A stretch of 64,000 nt of DNA. It comes from Cellvibrio fontiphilus. Lineage in GTDB: Bacteria; Pseudomonadota; Gammaproteobacteria; Pseudomonadales; Cellvibrionaceae. The DNA is taken from assembly GCF_035317345.1 (NCBI RefSeq), contig NZ_JAYKTU010000010.1. One strand, given 5' to 3'. A program made the translations under genes and the position numbers. Below, one piece after another: positions 26,414-35,082 of the stretch; within the stretch, counting starts at the first letter, position 1, and every line of letters starts with the position of its first letter. Under the pieces are notes generated by a model. It was not told where the DNA came from. It searched no databases and was given only the letters and a program-made list of their open reading frames with translations.

Positions 26414-27625
26414 ATGAATGCCGCCATGCTTCCTTCATCTGCACAGCTTTTACAGCGGGAATTTCGCACAGAATTAGTGGCGATTGCCGATTGGTGGGCC
26501 GCACATACTGTTGATCAGCAGCAGGGTGGCTTTTACGGCGAGGTTGGTGCAGATAACCAACCGGTTGCCGGTGCAACCAAAGGTATTATTTTGAACGCGC
26601 GTATTCTGTGGTTTTTTAGTGAAACCGCGCAGCAAATTAATAACCCTGTGTATCGCGCTTGCGCAAACCGCGCTTATGAATATTTGTGTGCACATTTTTT
26701 TGATGAAAAACATGGCGGCGTTTATTGGGAGCTTGATGCAGCGGGTAAACCCATCAACACCAAAAAACAGGTATATGCACAAGCGTTCACGATTTATGCA
26801 CTCTGCGCCTATTTCCAACTCACGGGCGATGCCAAGGCAATTACCCGTGCGCTGGAATGTTTTTATTTACTTGAGCGCCATGCGATTGACTGTAAAAACG
26901 AAGGTTACCTGGAGGCATTTACGCGCGAGTGGGGTTTGATTGAGGATTTGCGCCTGAGCGAAAAGGATTTGAATTACCCCAAGTCACAAAATACCCATCT
27001 GCATATTTTGGAGGCCTATACCACCTTGTATCAGGCCCAGCCTAACGCCGAAATTCGCGCCGCGCTGAAATACAATATCGATATGTTTGATAAATACATG
27101 ATCGATAAAAACACTTACCACCTGCGGATGTTTATGGATTTGCAGTGGCAGGATTTTTCACCCGGTTACACCTTCGGTCACGACATAGAAGCCAGTTGGT
27201 TAATTGCCAAAGCCTTGGAATCCCTGGGTGATGCAGACTACACCCAGCAGCTTACGCCCACCTTAATAAATATTGCAGAAGTCTGTTTGCAAGAGGGTGT
27301 CGGTGAATTAGGGCAGGTGTTGGACTCTTACGATTTTGCCACCGCCAGTATCAATCGCGAATCTGTCTGGTGGGTGCAAGCTGAGGCCTTGGTGGGTTTT
27401 CTCTATGCATTTAGCGTGACCGGGCAGAAAAAATATTTTGCGGCAGCAGAATCTGTCTGGGAGTTTATTAAAAAATATCAAATCGATCACGATGGTGGTG
27501 AATGGCTGTGGTTGTCGCGGTTGGATGATAATTCACAGGCGCATTACAAAGTCGGTTTTTGGAAATGCCCCTACCATAACGGCAGGGCGATGATGGAAGC
27601 TCTGCAGTATTTAGAGACGGATTAG
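26414..27625 (+). CDS. Mannobiose/cellobiose 2-epimerase (AGE superfamily)
   Basis: 403 aa, starting 3 nt after the GH130 stop. Alpha/alpha barrel with G-G-F-Y-G-E-V near the N-terminus, TKGIILNARILWFFSE, GHDIEASWL (His256) and K-C-P-Y-H-N-G-R-A-M-M-E (His388), the His pair and Arg/Trp environment of cellobiose 2-epimerases. It epimerises the reducing-end mannose of mannobiose to glucose, giving mannosyl-glucose for GH130. Cytoplasmic, no signal peptide. Preference for mannobiose over cellobiose is inferred from the operon. Confidence 0.9.
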   Translation: MNAAMLPSSAQLLQREFRTELVAIADWWAAHTVDQQQGGFYGEVGADNQPVAGATKGIILNARILWFFSETAQQINNPVYRACANRAYEYLCAHFFDEKHGGVYWELDAAGKPINTKKQVYAQAFTIYALCAYFQLTGDAKAITRALECFYLLERHAIDCKNEGYLEAFTREWGLIEDLRLSEKDLNYPKSQNTHLHILEAYTTLYQAQPNAEIRAALKYNIDMFDKYMIDKNTYHLRMFMDLQWQDFSPGYTFGHDIEASWLIAKALESLGDADYTQQLTPTLINIAEVCLQEGVGELGQVLDSYDFATASINRESVWWVQAEALVGFLYAFSVTGQKKYFAAAESVWEFIKKYQIDHDGGEWLWLSRLDDNSQAHYKVGFWKCPYHNGRAMMEALQYLETD

Positions 27626-27665
27626 TGCAGCATTTTCTGACAAGATTAAACACCCGGAATAACAA

Positions 27666-29036
27666 ATGAAAAAAATAATTTTTCTGTTCATAAGCTGTTG
27701 TGCGCTTGTATTAACAGCCTGCAACCAAAAAACCTCTGGTCCGGTGAGCGCATCGGCATCGGCACTGTCCAGCGAAGCTGTGGCACAACCAAATGCGCAG
27801 CAGAATTTTGTGCGCGTCAAGGGCGGTCAGTTTGAACGTCGTGGTAAACCCTATGTGATTACCGGTGTAAACATGTGGTATGCCGCTTATCTGGGTGCAC
27901 CCAATGCGGTGGGTGATCGCGCGCGTCTTGTCAAAGAATTGGACAATCTGCAATCCATGGGCGTAAATAATTTACGGGTATTGGCTGTATCAGAAGAAAG
28001 CGAAATCAATTCGGCGGTCAAACCAGCGGTTACCAAGGGTTTTGGTAATTATGATGAAGAATTACTGCAAGGCCTGGATTATTTGCTGGTAGAGCTGGCT
28101 AAGCGCGATATGACACTAGTGCTCTACTTTAATAATTTCTGGCAGTGGTCGGGCGGTATGACCCAATACATGAGTTGGATTGATGGCGAGCCTGTGCAAG
28201 ATCCGAACGTGACCCAGGAATGGGAAAAATTTATGGCGAAATCGGCGAGTTTTTATCGCAGTGAAAAAGCCCAGCAGGAATATCACAACACCATTAAAAA
28301 AATTATCACCCGCGTGAACAGTATTAATGGCAAGCCCTATGCGGATGACGCCACTATTATGTCCTGGCAGTTGGCGAATGAACCTCGCCCGGGCAATTCA
28401 CAAACAACCGCAGAAGAAAAAAAGATTTACGTTGATTGGGTTCACGCCACTGCTGCGTACATTAAAAGCCTGGATGCCCATCATCTGGTAAGCAGTGGTA
28501 GTGAAGGTGAAATGGGATCGGTGAATGACATGCAAGTATTTATCGATGCTCATGCATCCCCCGATATAGATTACCTCACTTACCATATGTGGATTCGCAA
28601 CTGGAGTTGGTTTGATAAAACCAAACCCGCCGAAACCTGGCCTTCAGCCTGGGAAAAAGCCCGGCAATACATGTTGGCGCATATCGATGTTGCCAAGCAA
28701 TTAAATAAACCGCTGGTACTGGAAGAGTTTGGTTTGGATCGCGACATGGGTTCTTATGCAATAGATTCCACCACTGAATATCGAGATCGCTATTTTCGCG
28801 GCGTATTTGAATTGCTGCTAACCAGCATAAAGCAGGATGAACCTAGTGCTGGTTATAACATCTGGGCCTGGAATGGTTATGGTCGCACCACACGCGCCAA
28901 TTATTGGTGGCAAGAGGGCGATGATTTTATGGGCGATCCACCGCAAGAAGAGCAGGGTATGTACGGTGTGTTCGATACCGATGTATCGACGATTGCGATT
29001 ATCAGAGAATTTAATGCGCGCTTTCAATCGCACTGA
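27666..29036 (+). CDS. GH5 beta-mannanase, lipoprotein
   Basis: 456 aa. Lipobox L-T-A-C at about residues 16-19, then a Ser/Ala linker. The TIM barrel contains I-T-G-V-N-M-W-Y, N-N-L-R-V-L-A, S-W-Q-L-A-N-E-P-R-P-G with acid/base Glu239, Y-L-T-Y-H-M-W-I, and V-L-E-E-F-G-L-D-R-D with nucleophile Glu354. The late W-N-G-Y-G-R segment and the N-E-P-R form are those of mannanase subfamily 7. Lipid anchoring suggests an outer-membrane enzyme acting on manno-oligosaccharides before uptake. It follows the epimerase by 40 nt and may share its transcript. Terminator downstream. Confidence 0.92.
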   Translation: MKKIIFLFISCCALVLTACNQKTSGPVSASASALSSEAVAQPNAQQNFVRVKGGQFERRGKPYVITGVNMWYAAYLGAPNAVGDRARLVKELDNLQSMGVNNLRVLAVSEESEINSAVKPAVTKGFGNYDEELLQGLDYLLVELAKRDMTLVLYFNNFWQWSGGMTQYMSWIDGEPVQDPNVTQEWEKFMAKSASFYRSEKAQQEYHNTIKKIITRVNSINGKPYADDATIMSWQLANEPRPGNSQTTAEEKKIYVDWVHATAAYIKSLDAHHLVSSGSEGEMGSVNDMQVFIDAHASPDIDYLTYHMWIRNWSWFDKTKPAETWPSAWEKARQYMLAHIDVAKQLNKPLVLEEFGLDRDMGSYAIDSTTEYRDRYFRGVFELLLTSIKQDEPSAGYNIWAWNGYGRTTRANYWWQEGDDFMGDPPQEEQGMYGVFDTDVSTIAIIREFNARFQSH

Positions 29037-29064
29037 CAAGCGCTAACAAATGCAAAGCCTGGTT

Positions 29065-29098
29065 AAAAAACTGCAATACAGATTGCAGTTTTTTTTAG
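29065..29098 (+). terminator. Intrinsic terminator after the mannanase gene
   Basis: Stem AACTGCAAT / ATTGCAGTT (29069-29077, 29082-29090), loop ACAG, A-run before and eight T after. Confidence 0.85.
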
Positions 29099-29173
29099 CG
29101 CCGGATTAAATTGTCGGATTATTAATACAATAAATTATTCGACGATTTTCCCTCCACAAAAAAGGTCAACACT

Positions 29174-30391
29174 ATGATAAAAAAACTACTGATTAATGCT
29201 GCATTGCTCGGAGTGACACTGGCTGCCAGCATGGGTGCCAGCGCGCAAAAATTTGAGCAACTCGCCAACACCCCGCAGCTGGGTTGGAACAGTTGGAATA
29301 CCTTTGGCTGCAATGTGAATGAAAAAATGATTCGCGAAATGGCTGATGCCATGGTGTCATCCGGCATGAAAGCGGCTGGTTATGAATATATTAATATCGA
29401 CGACTGCTGGCACGGCGAGCGCGATAAAAATGGATTTATCCAGGTGGATAAAAAACATTTTCCCTCGGGTATGAAAGCCCTTGCGGATTATGTGCACAGC
29501 AAGGGTTTAAAAATTGGTATTTATTCGGACGCTGGCAACACCACCTGCGCCGGTCGTCCGGGCAGTCGTGGCCACGAATATCAGGATGCCATCACCTATG
29601 CGAGCTGGGGCATTGATTACGTGAAATACGATTGGTGCGACACCAAAGACATCAACCCAAAATCTGCCTATGCCACCATGCGCGACGCTATCCACAAAGC
29701 CGGTCGCCCTATGTTGTTCAGTATTTGTGAATGGGGCGATAACAAACCCTGGGAGTGGGCGCAGGATGTTGGTCATTCCTGGCGCACCACGGGCGACATT
29801 TATCCCTGCTGGAATTGCGAGCACAACCACGGTTCCTGGTCATCCTGGGGCGTCTTGCCAATCCTCGACAAACAAGCGGGTTTGCGTAAATACGCCGGCC
29901 CCGGCCATTGGAATGATATGGATATGATGGAGGTGGGCAACGGCATGAGCGAAGACGAAGATCGCGCGCATTTTTCCCTCTGGGCCATCATGGCATCACC
30001 GCTGATTGCTGGTAATGATTTGCGCAACATGAGCGAGGTCACCAAAAAAATCCTTACCAACAAAGATATGCTCGCGATCAATCAGGACAAGCTGGGCATT
30101 CAAGCAATGAAATGGATTGATGAAGGCGACATTGAAATTTATGTCAAACCTTTGGAAAAAGGTGATTACGCAGTGCTGTTTTTAAATCGCGCGGACACCA
30201 CTGTGAATTACAGCCTGGATTGGGGCTTCCACTACATGAAAGATGATATTAGCAAACACGAAATTTTCTTTGATAAACAAAAATTCAACTGGCGCGATAT
30301 CTGGAATGGCGGTGACGGCTCAACAGCGGAAAAATTAAATCTCACTATGGCCGCACACAGCGTAGTGGTGTTGCGTTTAACACCGCAGTAA
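29174..30391 (+). CDS. GH27 alpha-galactosidase, exported
   Basis: 405 aa with signal peptide (about 1-25, A-S-A-Q). GH27 motifs: QLGWNSWNTFGCNVNE (about 35-50), Y-I-N-I-D-D-C-W, Y-V-K-Y-D-W-C-D with nucleophile Asp153, and G-H-W-N-D-M-D-M-M-E-V-G-N with acid/base Asp248. Retaining enzyme that removes alpha-1,6-galactose from galactomannan so mannanase products can be processed. Close homologues stand next to GH5 mannanase genes in Cellvibrio. Own leader after a terminator, so it may have a separate promoter; no operator was found there. Confidence 0.93.
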   Translation: MIKKLLINAALLGVTLAASMGASAQKFEQLANTPQLGWNSWNTFGCNVNEKMIREMADAMVSSGMKAAGYEYINIDDCWHGERDKNGFIQVDKKHFPSGMKALADYVHSKGLKIGIYSDAGNTTCAGRPGSRGHEYQDAITYASWGIDYVKYDWCDTKDINPKSAYATMRDAIHKAGRPMLFSICEWGDNKPWEWAQDVGHSWRTTGDIYPCWNCEHNHGSWSSWGVLPILDKQAGLRKYAGPGHWNDMDMMEVGNGMSEDEDRAHFSLWAIMASPLIAGNDLRNMSEVTKKILTNKDMLAINQDKLGIQAMKWIDEGDIEIYVKPLEKGDYAVLFLNRADTTVNYSLDWGFHYMKDDISKHEIFFDKQKFNWRDIWNGGDGSTAEKLNLTMAAHSVVVLRLTPQ

Positions 30392-30407
30392 AAATAATGT
30401 TCCTGAA

Positions 30408-30435
30408 ACCAGAGCCTGCTGGAAGAGGCTCTGGT
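30408..30435. terminator. Hairpin after the GH27 gene, without a T-run
   Basis: Perfect 10-bp inverted repeat ACCAGAGCCT / AGGCTCTGGT with an 8-nt loop, 17 nt after the stop. It is not followed by a T-tract, so it may stabilise the mRNA end or work as a weak terminator. Confidence 0.5.
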
Positions 30436-30534
30436 ATCATCCGAAAAGCTGTATTCATCAGGGATATGGCTTATCACCCTTAAAGTGACAATATAAAACT
30501 TATTTAAACGATCACTAACGGCAAGGAGCTAAAA

Positions 30535-30957
30535 ATGAAAAAATCGACCATGGCATTAACCCTACTTTTGGCAGGCTGTTCTTCAACGCCAACGACACAA
30601 AAAATTCCGCATTATCACCCGACTCCTTCAATAATCCAGTCTTCTGAGAGCCCAATTTATTGGTTGAGTGATGTTGTGGTACCTCCTGATTATCCAAGGG
30701 CAGCGCTGATCAATGGTGTTGAAGGTTGCGCAAAAATTGGATTTACGATTGCTCCCGATGGGACAACCGCCGATCCATTTGTAATGCAATCTTTCCCTGA
30801 AGGGATATTCGATAAAGTCTCAATTGAAACTGCGCTGAAGTTGACCTTCAAACCATCTGACACCAATACAAATAGAGTTGCCGTCATCAGTTCCAATATC
30901 TTTACCTACGGCCAAAGCAACCGCTCTTTTGAATCACTGTCGGCAAAATGTAAATAA
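30535..30957 (+). CDS. Small lipoprotein with a TonB C-terminal domain
   Basis: 140 aa, strong site AAGGAG before ATG. Lipobox L-L-A-G-C at about residues 11-15. From about residue 48 comes a TonB-C-like domain: P-P-D-Y-P-R-A-A-L-I-N-G-V-E-G, then F-T-I-A-P-D-G-T-T and A-L-K-L-T-F-K-P-S. It lacks the inner-membrane helix and Pro-rich spacer of real TonB, so it is unlikely to energise receptors directly. It may bind receptor TonB boxes or act in the periplasm. Monocistronic between terminator-like hairpins. Confidence 0.78.
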   Translation: MKKSTMALTLLLAGCSSTPTTQKIPHYHPTPSIIQSSESPIYWLSDVVVPPDYPRAALINGVEGCAKIGFTIAPDGTTADPFVMQSFPEGIFDKVSIETALKLTFKPSDTNTNRVAVISSNIFTYGQSNRSFESLSAKCK

Positions 30958-30990
30958 CTACTATTTCTTAATGCAACAACAAAATACAAA

Positions 30991-31016
30991 GCCGGCAACC
31001 GCCGGTTTTGTTTATT
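30991..31016 (+). terminator. Weak intrinsic terminator after the TonB-C lipoprotein
   Basis: Short GC stem CCGGC / GCCGG (30992-30996, 31001-31005) followed by TTTTGTTTATTTT. Confidence 0.6.
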
Positions 31017-31076
31017 TTGAATGGCGCAAAAACCTGTATATAGTGCTGCCTTGCCTTATCTGTAGGGAGAACTCAG

Positions 31077-32534
31077 GTGCAGTTGTTTGCGTACAACTTA
31101 ATCGGAAAGCCCGATGAATGCTTAATTTGGGTTGGTGTGTTGGGTGTTTACCCGCCGCCTGACGTCTGTTTTGAAATTGCCGGTCAGCCAGTGGCCGCGC
31201 AATTATTAGCGCCGGGTTTTATGCCGCTGGGCGATGATGTGTGTGATGCGCGTGGCACGCCGATTAATTACAGTGGTATTTTTAAAGTGGATTGGCCCGC
31301 GACAAGCGAGCGTTTCACCATTAATCTGAGTGCCAATACGTGCAAGGCCAGCCTTACCAGTCGTCGGCCACCGCTGCAATTACCGCTTAAAAGCAGTGCC
31401 AGTTTTAACCTGCTGCTCTCCTCCTGCTATTACCAACCCAATGATAAAAGTCGCGCGCTGGCGGATATCATCAAACAAATCAAACCCGCACCGGATTTTA
31501 CGGTGCTAGCTGGCGATCAGGTGTATCTGGATCTGCCCTCGCAGCAGGATTTGCCCAGCAATAAAACCGCGCTCGCCAAAACCCTGGGCAAAAAATATCA
31601 ACTCAACTGGTTTTCCAATAATGCCCGGCAACCGGGACTGGCGAATATTTTGCGCCATGGCCCTGTGCTCTGTGTGCCCGATGACCATGAATTCTGGAAT
31701 AACTTTCCGCTCTTTCAGGTGCAACTGGATAATACCCACTGCGAACAGGATCGGGTGAATTGGGCGGATATCGCCAATCGTTTATATGAGCGCTACCAGC
31801 GTTCGCCCGCGCAAGCTGCAGGTTTTTTTCGGCAGGATATTGCGCCCCTCAGCATGTTATTTCTGGATGGCCGCACCCAGCGCGATGCTGAAGGGCTGTG
31901 CATGTTTAATAGCGAAACCCACGCGGCGATTGAACAGTGGAAAACGGATTTACTCGCAGGTAAACAACAAGGTTTACCTGCAGTGGGTTTATTAAGTTCC
32001 GGCCAAGCGCTACTGGTTGAAACGCCCGGCCCTTGGGCGCGCAAAATGGCCGATATGGAAATGCCCAATTACGCTGATTTTGCATTGCTCACCCGCGCCC
32101 TCGCCGAATTATTCGCCGCTGAAATTCCGGTGCTCTATATCACCGGTGATGTGCATTGGGGGCGTATTGTGGAGGGCAAAAATACGCGCGGCAAAACCCT
32201 GTTTTATGAAGTGATTGCCTCGCCCTCGCGATTGATTGATACCAATTGTGTGGATGAATACAAAATTGCCCGCAATAACTGGCGCAGTTTATTTGGTCAG
32301 GGCGAGGATTTTCCCTGCCACCCCACAGCAGCAGAAGTAGATTGTTTGAAGTTTGCCAATTTGCGTTTGCAGATCAAACACCGCCAGCGCGGCGATCATG
32401 TGGCGCTACTGCGTTTTCACGCCACACCGGCAGGTATTGAGTTCAGCGTGGATTATGTGTGTACCGATGCAGATGAAAAATTACGCCGCGCTTACAGCAA
32501 AAGTTGCGGCCCGTTTAAATTAAACAGCTTATAA
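31077..32534 (+). CDS. PhoD-like metallophosphoesterase
   Basis: 485 aa, GTG start at 31077 with TAGGGAGA site. The metallophosphatase ligands stand in order: F-T-V-L-A-G-D-Q-V-Y-L-D, C-V-P-D-D-H-E-F-W-N-N, Y-I-T-G-D-V-H-W-G-R. The N-terminal about 100 residues look like a beta-sandwich preceding the catalytic domain, as in PhoD/alkaline phosphatase D-like proteins. No signal peptide, which is unusual for PhoD, so it is probably cytoplasmic. Followed after 27 nt by an unknown gene, likely co-transcribed. Substrate unknown. Confidence 0.82.
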   Translation: MQLFAYNLIGKPDECLIWVGVLGVYPPPDVCFEIAGQPVAAQLLAPGFMPLGDDVCDARGTPINYSGIFKVDWPATSERFTINLSANTCKASLTSRRPPLQLPLKSSASFNLLLSSCYYQPNDKSRALADIIKQIKPAPDFTVLAGDQVYLDLPSQQDLPSNKTALAKTLGKKYQLNWFSNNARQPGLANILRHGPVLCVPDDHEFWNNFPLFQVQLDNTHCEQDRVNWADIANRLYERYQRSPAQAAGFFRQDIAPLSMLFLDGRTQRDAEGLCMFNSETHAAIEQWKTDLLAGKQQGLPAVGLLSSGQALLVETPGPWARKMADMEMPNYADFALLTRALAELFAAEIPVLYITGDVHWGRIVEGKNTRGKTLFYEVIASPSRLIDTNCVDEYKIARNNWRSLFGQGEDFPCHPTAAEVDCLKFANLRLQIKHRQRGDHVALLRFHATPAGIEFSVDYVCTDADEKLRRAYSKSCGPFKLNSL

Positions 32535-32561
32535 AAATTTGAACAAATTGAGGAAAGGATA

Positions 32562-33329
32562 ATGATCAAACAAACACTGGCCACTCAAAACACGCTAACG
32601 GCTGATGTGCACCCACTACCGCGCCAACCGGGTGAAACGAATGAACAATGGCTGCCGCGCGCCCATCAGAATTTAGTACTGGGCGATGGCAGTCAGTGGA
32701 GCCTGGTGGTGCTTGCCGGCGGTAAGGATGTAGCCTCGTTTCGCCTGCGTGTGGCGCAATCCCATTTGCGCGGTGACATGTTGCCCTCCTACTGGTCAGA
32801 TTGCGCGTTGCTGAATGTTAATCAGGGCGATTTTTCCAGCGCGAGTTTTTTTAATTTACCGCTGTTTCAGCCCGCCCATGCAAGCTATGCACCCACGCGC
32901 AACGGTTTGATTGAATTACCGCTTGCGCTATTGCCCAGCCAAAAGGATTTTCCCAATTTGGCGCTGCTTGCCATTCCGGTGCCTCAGGAAAAAATTCTTG
33001 CATCGCTAGCGGATTATCAAAAAGCGCGAGTCAGTTACGATGCAGTGGAAAATATTTTGCCCTGGCTCGCTTTTGTCTGGGGTGCAGGCAATGCTGCCAA
33101 TCCCCTGATGCAAAATATCGGCTTTCCGTCGGCGATGATGTTAAACCAGATCTTCAGCGCTAATGGATTTGATTTGGCACCCGGCGTAAATGCCAATTTA
33201 TCTGCACCGGAAACCTTTTGGAGTGGCGTTAAACACTGGCAGGAGTTTTACAGTAATACCCAGGAGAATGGCCTGCTACCCAAGGCGAGGTTTGTGATCG
33301 ACCATATGTATGATATTGATGAGAATTGA
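32562..33329 (+). CDS. Protein of unknown function paired with the PhoD-like gene
   Basis: 255 aa, good AGGAAAGG site. No signal peptide or membrane helix. Contains W-S-L-V-V-L-A-G-G-K-D-V-A-S-F-R-L-R near residue 46, an Asn/Pro-rich middle and N-P-L-M-Q-N-I-G-F-P-S-A. I recognise no family. Co-transcription with the phosphoesterase is suggested by spacing and strand. Ends 40 nt before a bidirectional terminator. Confidence 0.7.
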   Translation: MIKQTLATQNTLTADVHPLPRQPGETNEQWLPRAHQNLVLGDGSQWSLVVLAGGKDVASFRLRVAQSHLRGDMLPSYWSDCALLNVNQGDFSSASFFNLPLFQPAHASYAPTRNGLIELPLALLPSQKDFPNLALLAIPVPQEKILASLADYQKARVSYDAVENILPWLAFVWGAGNAANPLMQNIGFPSAMMLNQIFSANGFDLAPGVNANLSAPETFWSGVKHWQEFYSNTQENGLLPKARFVIDHMYDIDEN

Positions 33330-33370
33330 TTTTTACTGAAAGAGAAATTCCAATTTAACATCAATGCAAT

Positions 33371-33408
33371 AAAAAAGCGGAGCTGAATTACAGGCTCCGC
33401 TTTTTTTG
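33371..33408. terminator. Bidirectional terminator between convergent genes
   Basis: Stem AAGCGGAGC / GCTCCGCTT (33375-33383, 33394-33402) with A6 before and T7 after; it serves the + strand gene ending at 33329 and the - strand gene ending at 33429. Confidence 0.87.
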
Positions 33409-33428
33409 TAGTTGATACTTGCCAGATT

Positions 33429-34892
33429 TTATTCCGCCTCCACCAACACCAACTCAATGCGATTATTTTTTTGCGCGATGGCATTCCACTCGCCGGCAAA
33501 AAAGGTGGGCAGGCGTTCGGGGTAGGGTTCTGTGCCTTCCATGGCGTGGATGTCTACACTCAAGGTGCTGTTAATGCTGCCGGTTAAATTGCGCAAAATC
33601 ATTTCGGTTTCGCGGGCGTAGTCGGCGCGCAGGCGATCCATGCCGTATAGCTCGCTGGAGAGCATGCAGTTGCTCAGGCTGGTTTCATCGGCGGCGAGTT
33701 GATCCATACCGTTTTTGTCCTTGCCGATACAAAAATCGCCAACATAAATAGTAATCACCGCCATGCCTTTAAAACCGCGACTGGCAAGGCGATGGAGTAA
33801 CTCATGCAAACGTAAAACGGTGCCGGTATCTATGGTGTATTGGCGAAAGGCGAGTGCACCCTGCTGATTGAATGTCCAAGCCAGATCTTCCAGGTAATTA
33901 TCGGATGCCGCAGCGGCGGATGCCGGCCCAGTGGTGAGCTGCGGTTCGGGGGATGTTTGTTGCGCTGCGCTTTCTATTGGTGGTTGCGCTGCGCTATCCG
34001 CTGGTAATTGGGGCGAGAGTAGCGGTGTTGATGGCGATGGCATTTGCAACAAGCTCTGCAATTGCTCGCTGAGTATTTGCTGTTGCTGTTGTTGTTCCCC
34101 GAGTTGATTTTTAATTTGAAGTAAAAAATACAAACTCAGCGCAACACCAATCACTAAAACAAAACCCAACACCCAGCGATTGCCGCTGGTCGTCTCAACT
34201 GGTGCTGCCGGTTCTGCAGCGGCTGGTGGTGTTTGTTGTTGCAAAATATCGCTAAATTCCTGCCGCAAATTTTGCCGCAAGCCCTGCAGCTCGCGCGATA
34301 CCCGCGAGGTAATAAAGCGACGGTTATCTTCCAAACTGTGCTCCATGTGGCTGAGGCGCAATTCAATGTTGCGCGCTTGCTCCATAGCGGCCTGATTGGG
34401 AGCGCGCCGCTCCAGTTGCGAGTTGGCGCTAGCGGTAACTTTATTTGCGGCAGCAATTAATTCCGGGCTTTCCACGCTGTTGTGTGGGTGATTGTCGGGC
34501 GCGGCAGATTTGGGTAGCGGATAAATATGGATGGTTTCCATCACCCGCGATAAATCGGTCGCGTTAATTTTGTCTTTGCTGACTACATCAAGCGCACCCA
34601 GTGCGCGCGCCTGGCCGGTGTAGACATCGCCGCTTTTGGAGGTGTACATAATCACCGGAATCATCGCCGTTTCAGGGTGGGATTTAATAATTTGCAGCGC
34701 GCGAAATCCGTCCATACCCGGCATCAGGTGATCCATAAAAATCACGTCGGGTGAGTGATGGGCAAGGTAGCGCAGCGCGGCTTCACCGGAGTCGACAATA
34801 TCTATATCGAGCGGGTAGGCGCGCAGCATTTTTTTGAGGCGGTATTGGGCGGTGGTGGAGTCATCCACAATCAGTGCACGTTTACTGGCCAT
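33429..34892 (-). CDS. Response-regulator receiver fused to a membrane helix and OmpA-like periplasmic domain
   Basis: 487 aa. Residues 1-125 form a CheY-like receiver with D10/D11, phospho-acceptor Asp54 (I-F-M-D-H-L-M-P-G-M-D-G), Thr84 and Lys86. A coiled coil (about 165-215) follows, then one membrane helix (about 238-258). After this come a Gln/Pro/Ala-rich spacer (about 265-320) and a C-terminal region whose end (A-Q-K-N-N-R-I-E-L-V-L) resembles the last strand of OmpA/MotB-like peptidoglycan-binding domains. A phosphorylatable cytoplasmic switch joined to a cell-wall-facing domain in one chain is unusual. Partner kinase unknown. Gene alone, terminator shared with the gene opposite. Confidence 0.78.
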   Translation of the reverse strand: MASKRALIVDDSTTAQYRLKKMLRAYPLDIDIVDSGEAALRYLAHHSPDVIFMDHLMPGMDGFRALQIIKSHPETAMIPVIMYTSKSGDVYTGQARALGALDVVSKDKINATDLSRVMETIHIYPLPKSAAPDNHPHNSVESPELIAAANKVTASANSQLERRAPNQAAMEQARNIELRLSHMEHSLEDNRRFITSRVSRELQGLRQNLRQEFSDILQQQTPPAAAEPAAPVETTSGNRWVLGFVLVIGVALSLYFLLQIKNQLGEQQQQQQILSEQLQSLLQMPSPSTPLLSPQLPADSAAQPPIESAAQQTSPEPQLTTGPASAAAASDNYLEDLAWTFNQQGALAFRQYTIDTGTVLRLHELLHRLASRGFKGMAVITIYVGDFCIGKDKNGMDQLAADETSLSNCMLSSELYGMDRLRADYARETEMILRNLTGSINSTLSVDIHAMEGTEPYPERLPTFFAGEWNAIAQKNNRIELVLVEAE

Positions 34893-34992
34893 GACAAAAT
34901 ATCCCTCTGCGGTGTCGCTGGAATTTTCGATGTTTATGGTTATTAGTGTTGCGGTTTTATGCAGGCGTTTGCAGCAGGCGGGAGCCTAACAG

Positions 34993-35015
34993 AAAATGGC
35001 CGCACTGGGCGGCCA
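34993..35015 (-). terminator. Terminator of the narK-kinase operon (minus strand)
   Basis: Stem TGGCCGC / GCGGCCA (34997-35003, 35009-35015) with loop ACTGG; on the minus strand it is followed by TTTTCTGTT. About 70 nt after the stop of the kinase gene. Confidence 0.7.
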
Positions 35016-35082
35016 AGTTAATCACAGCTTGGATTGGTTTTGATGTATAGGTCAATGAATCCTTGATCGGCCGCTTGCTCAA

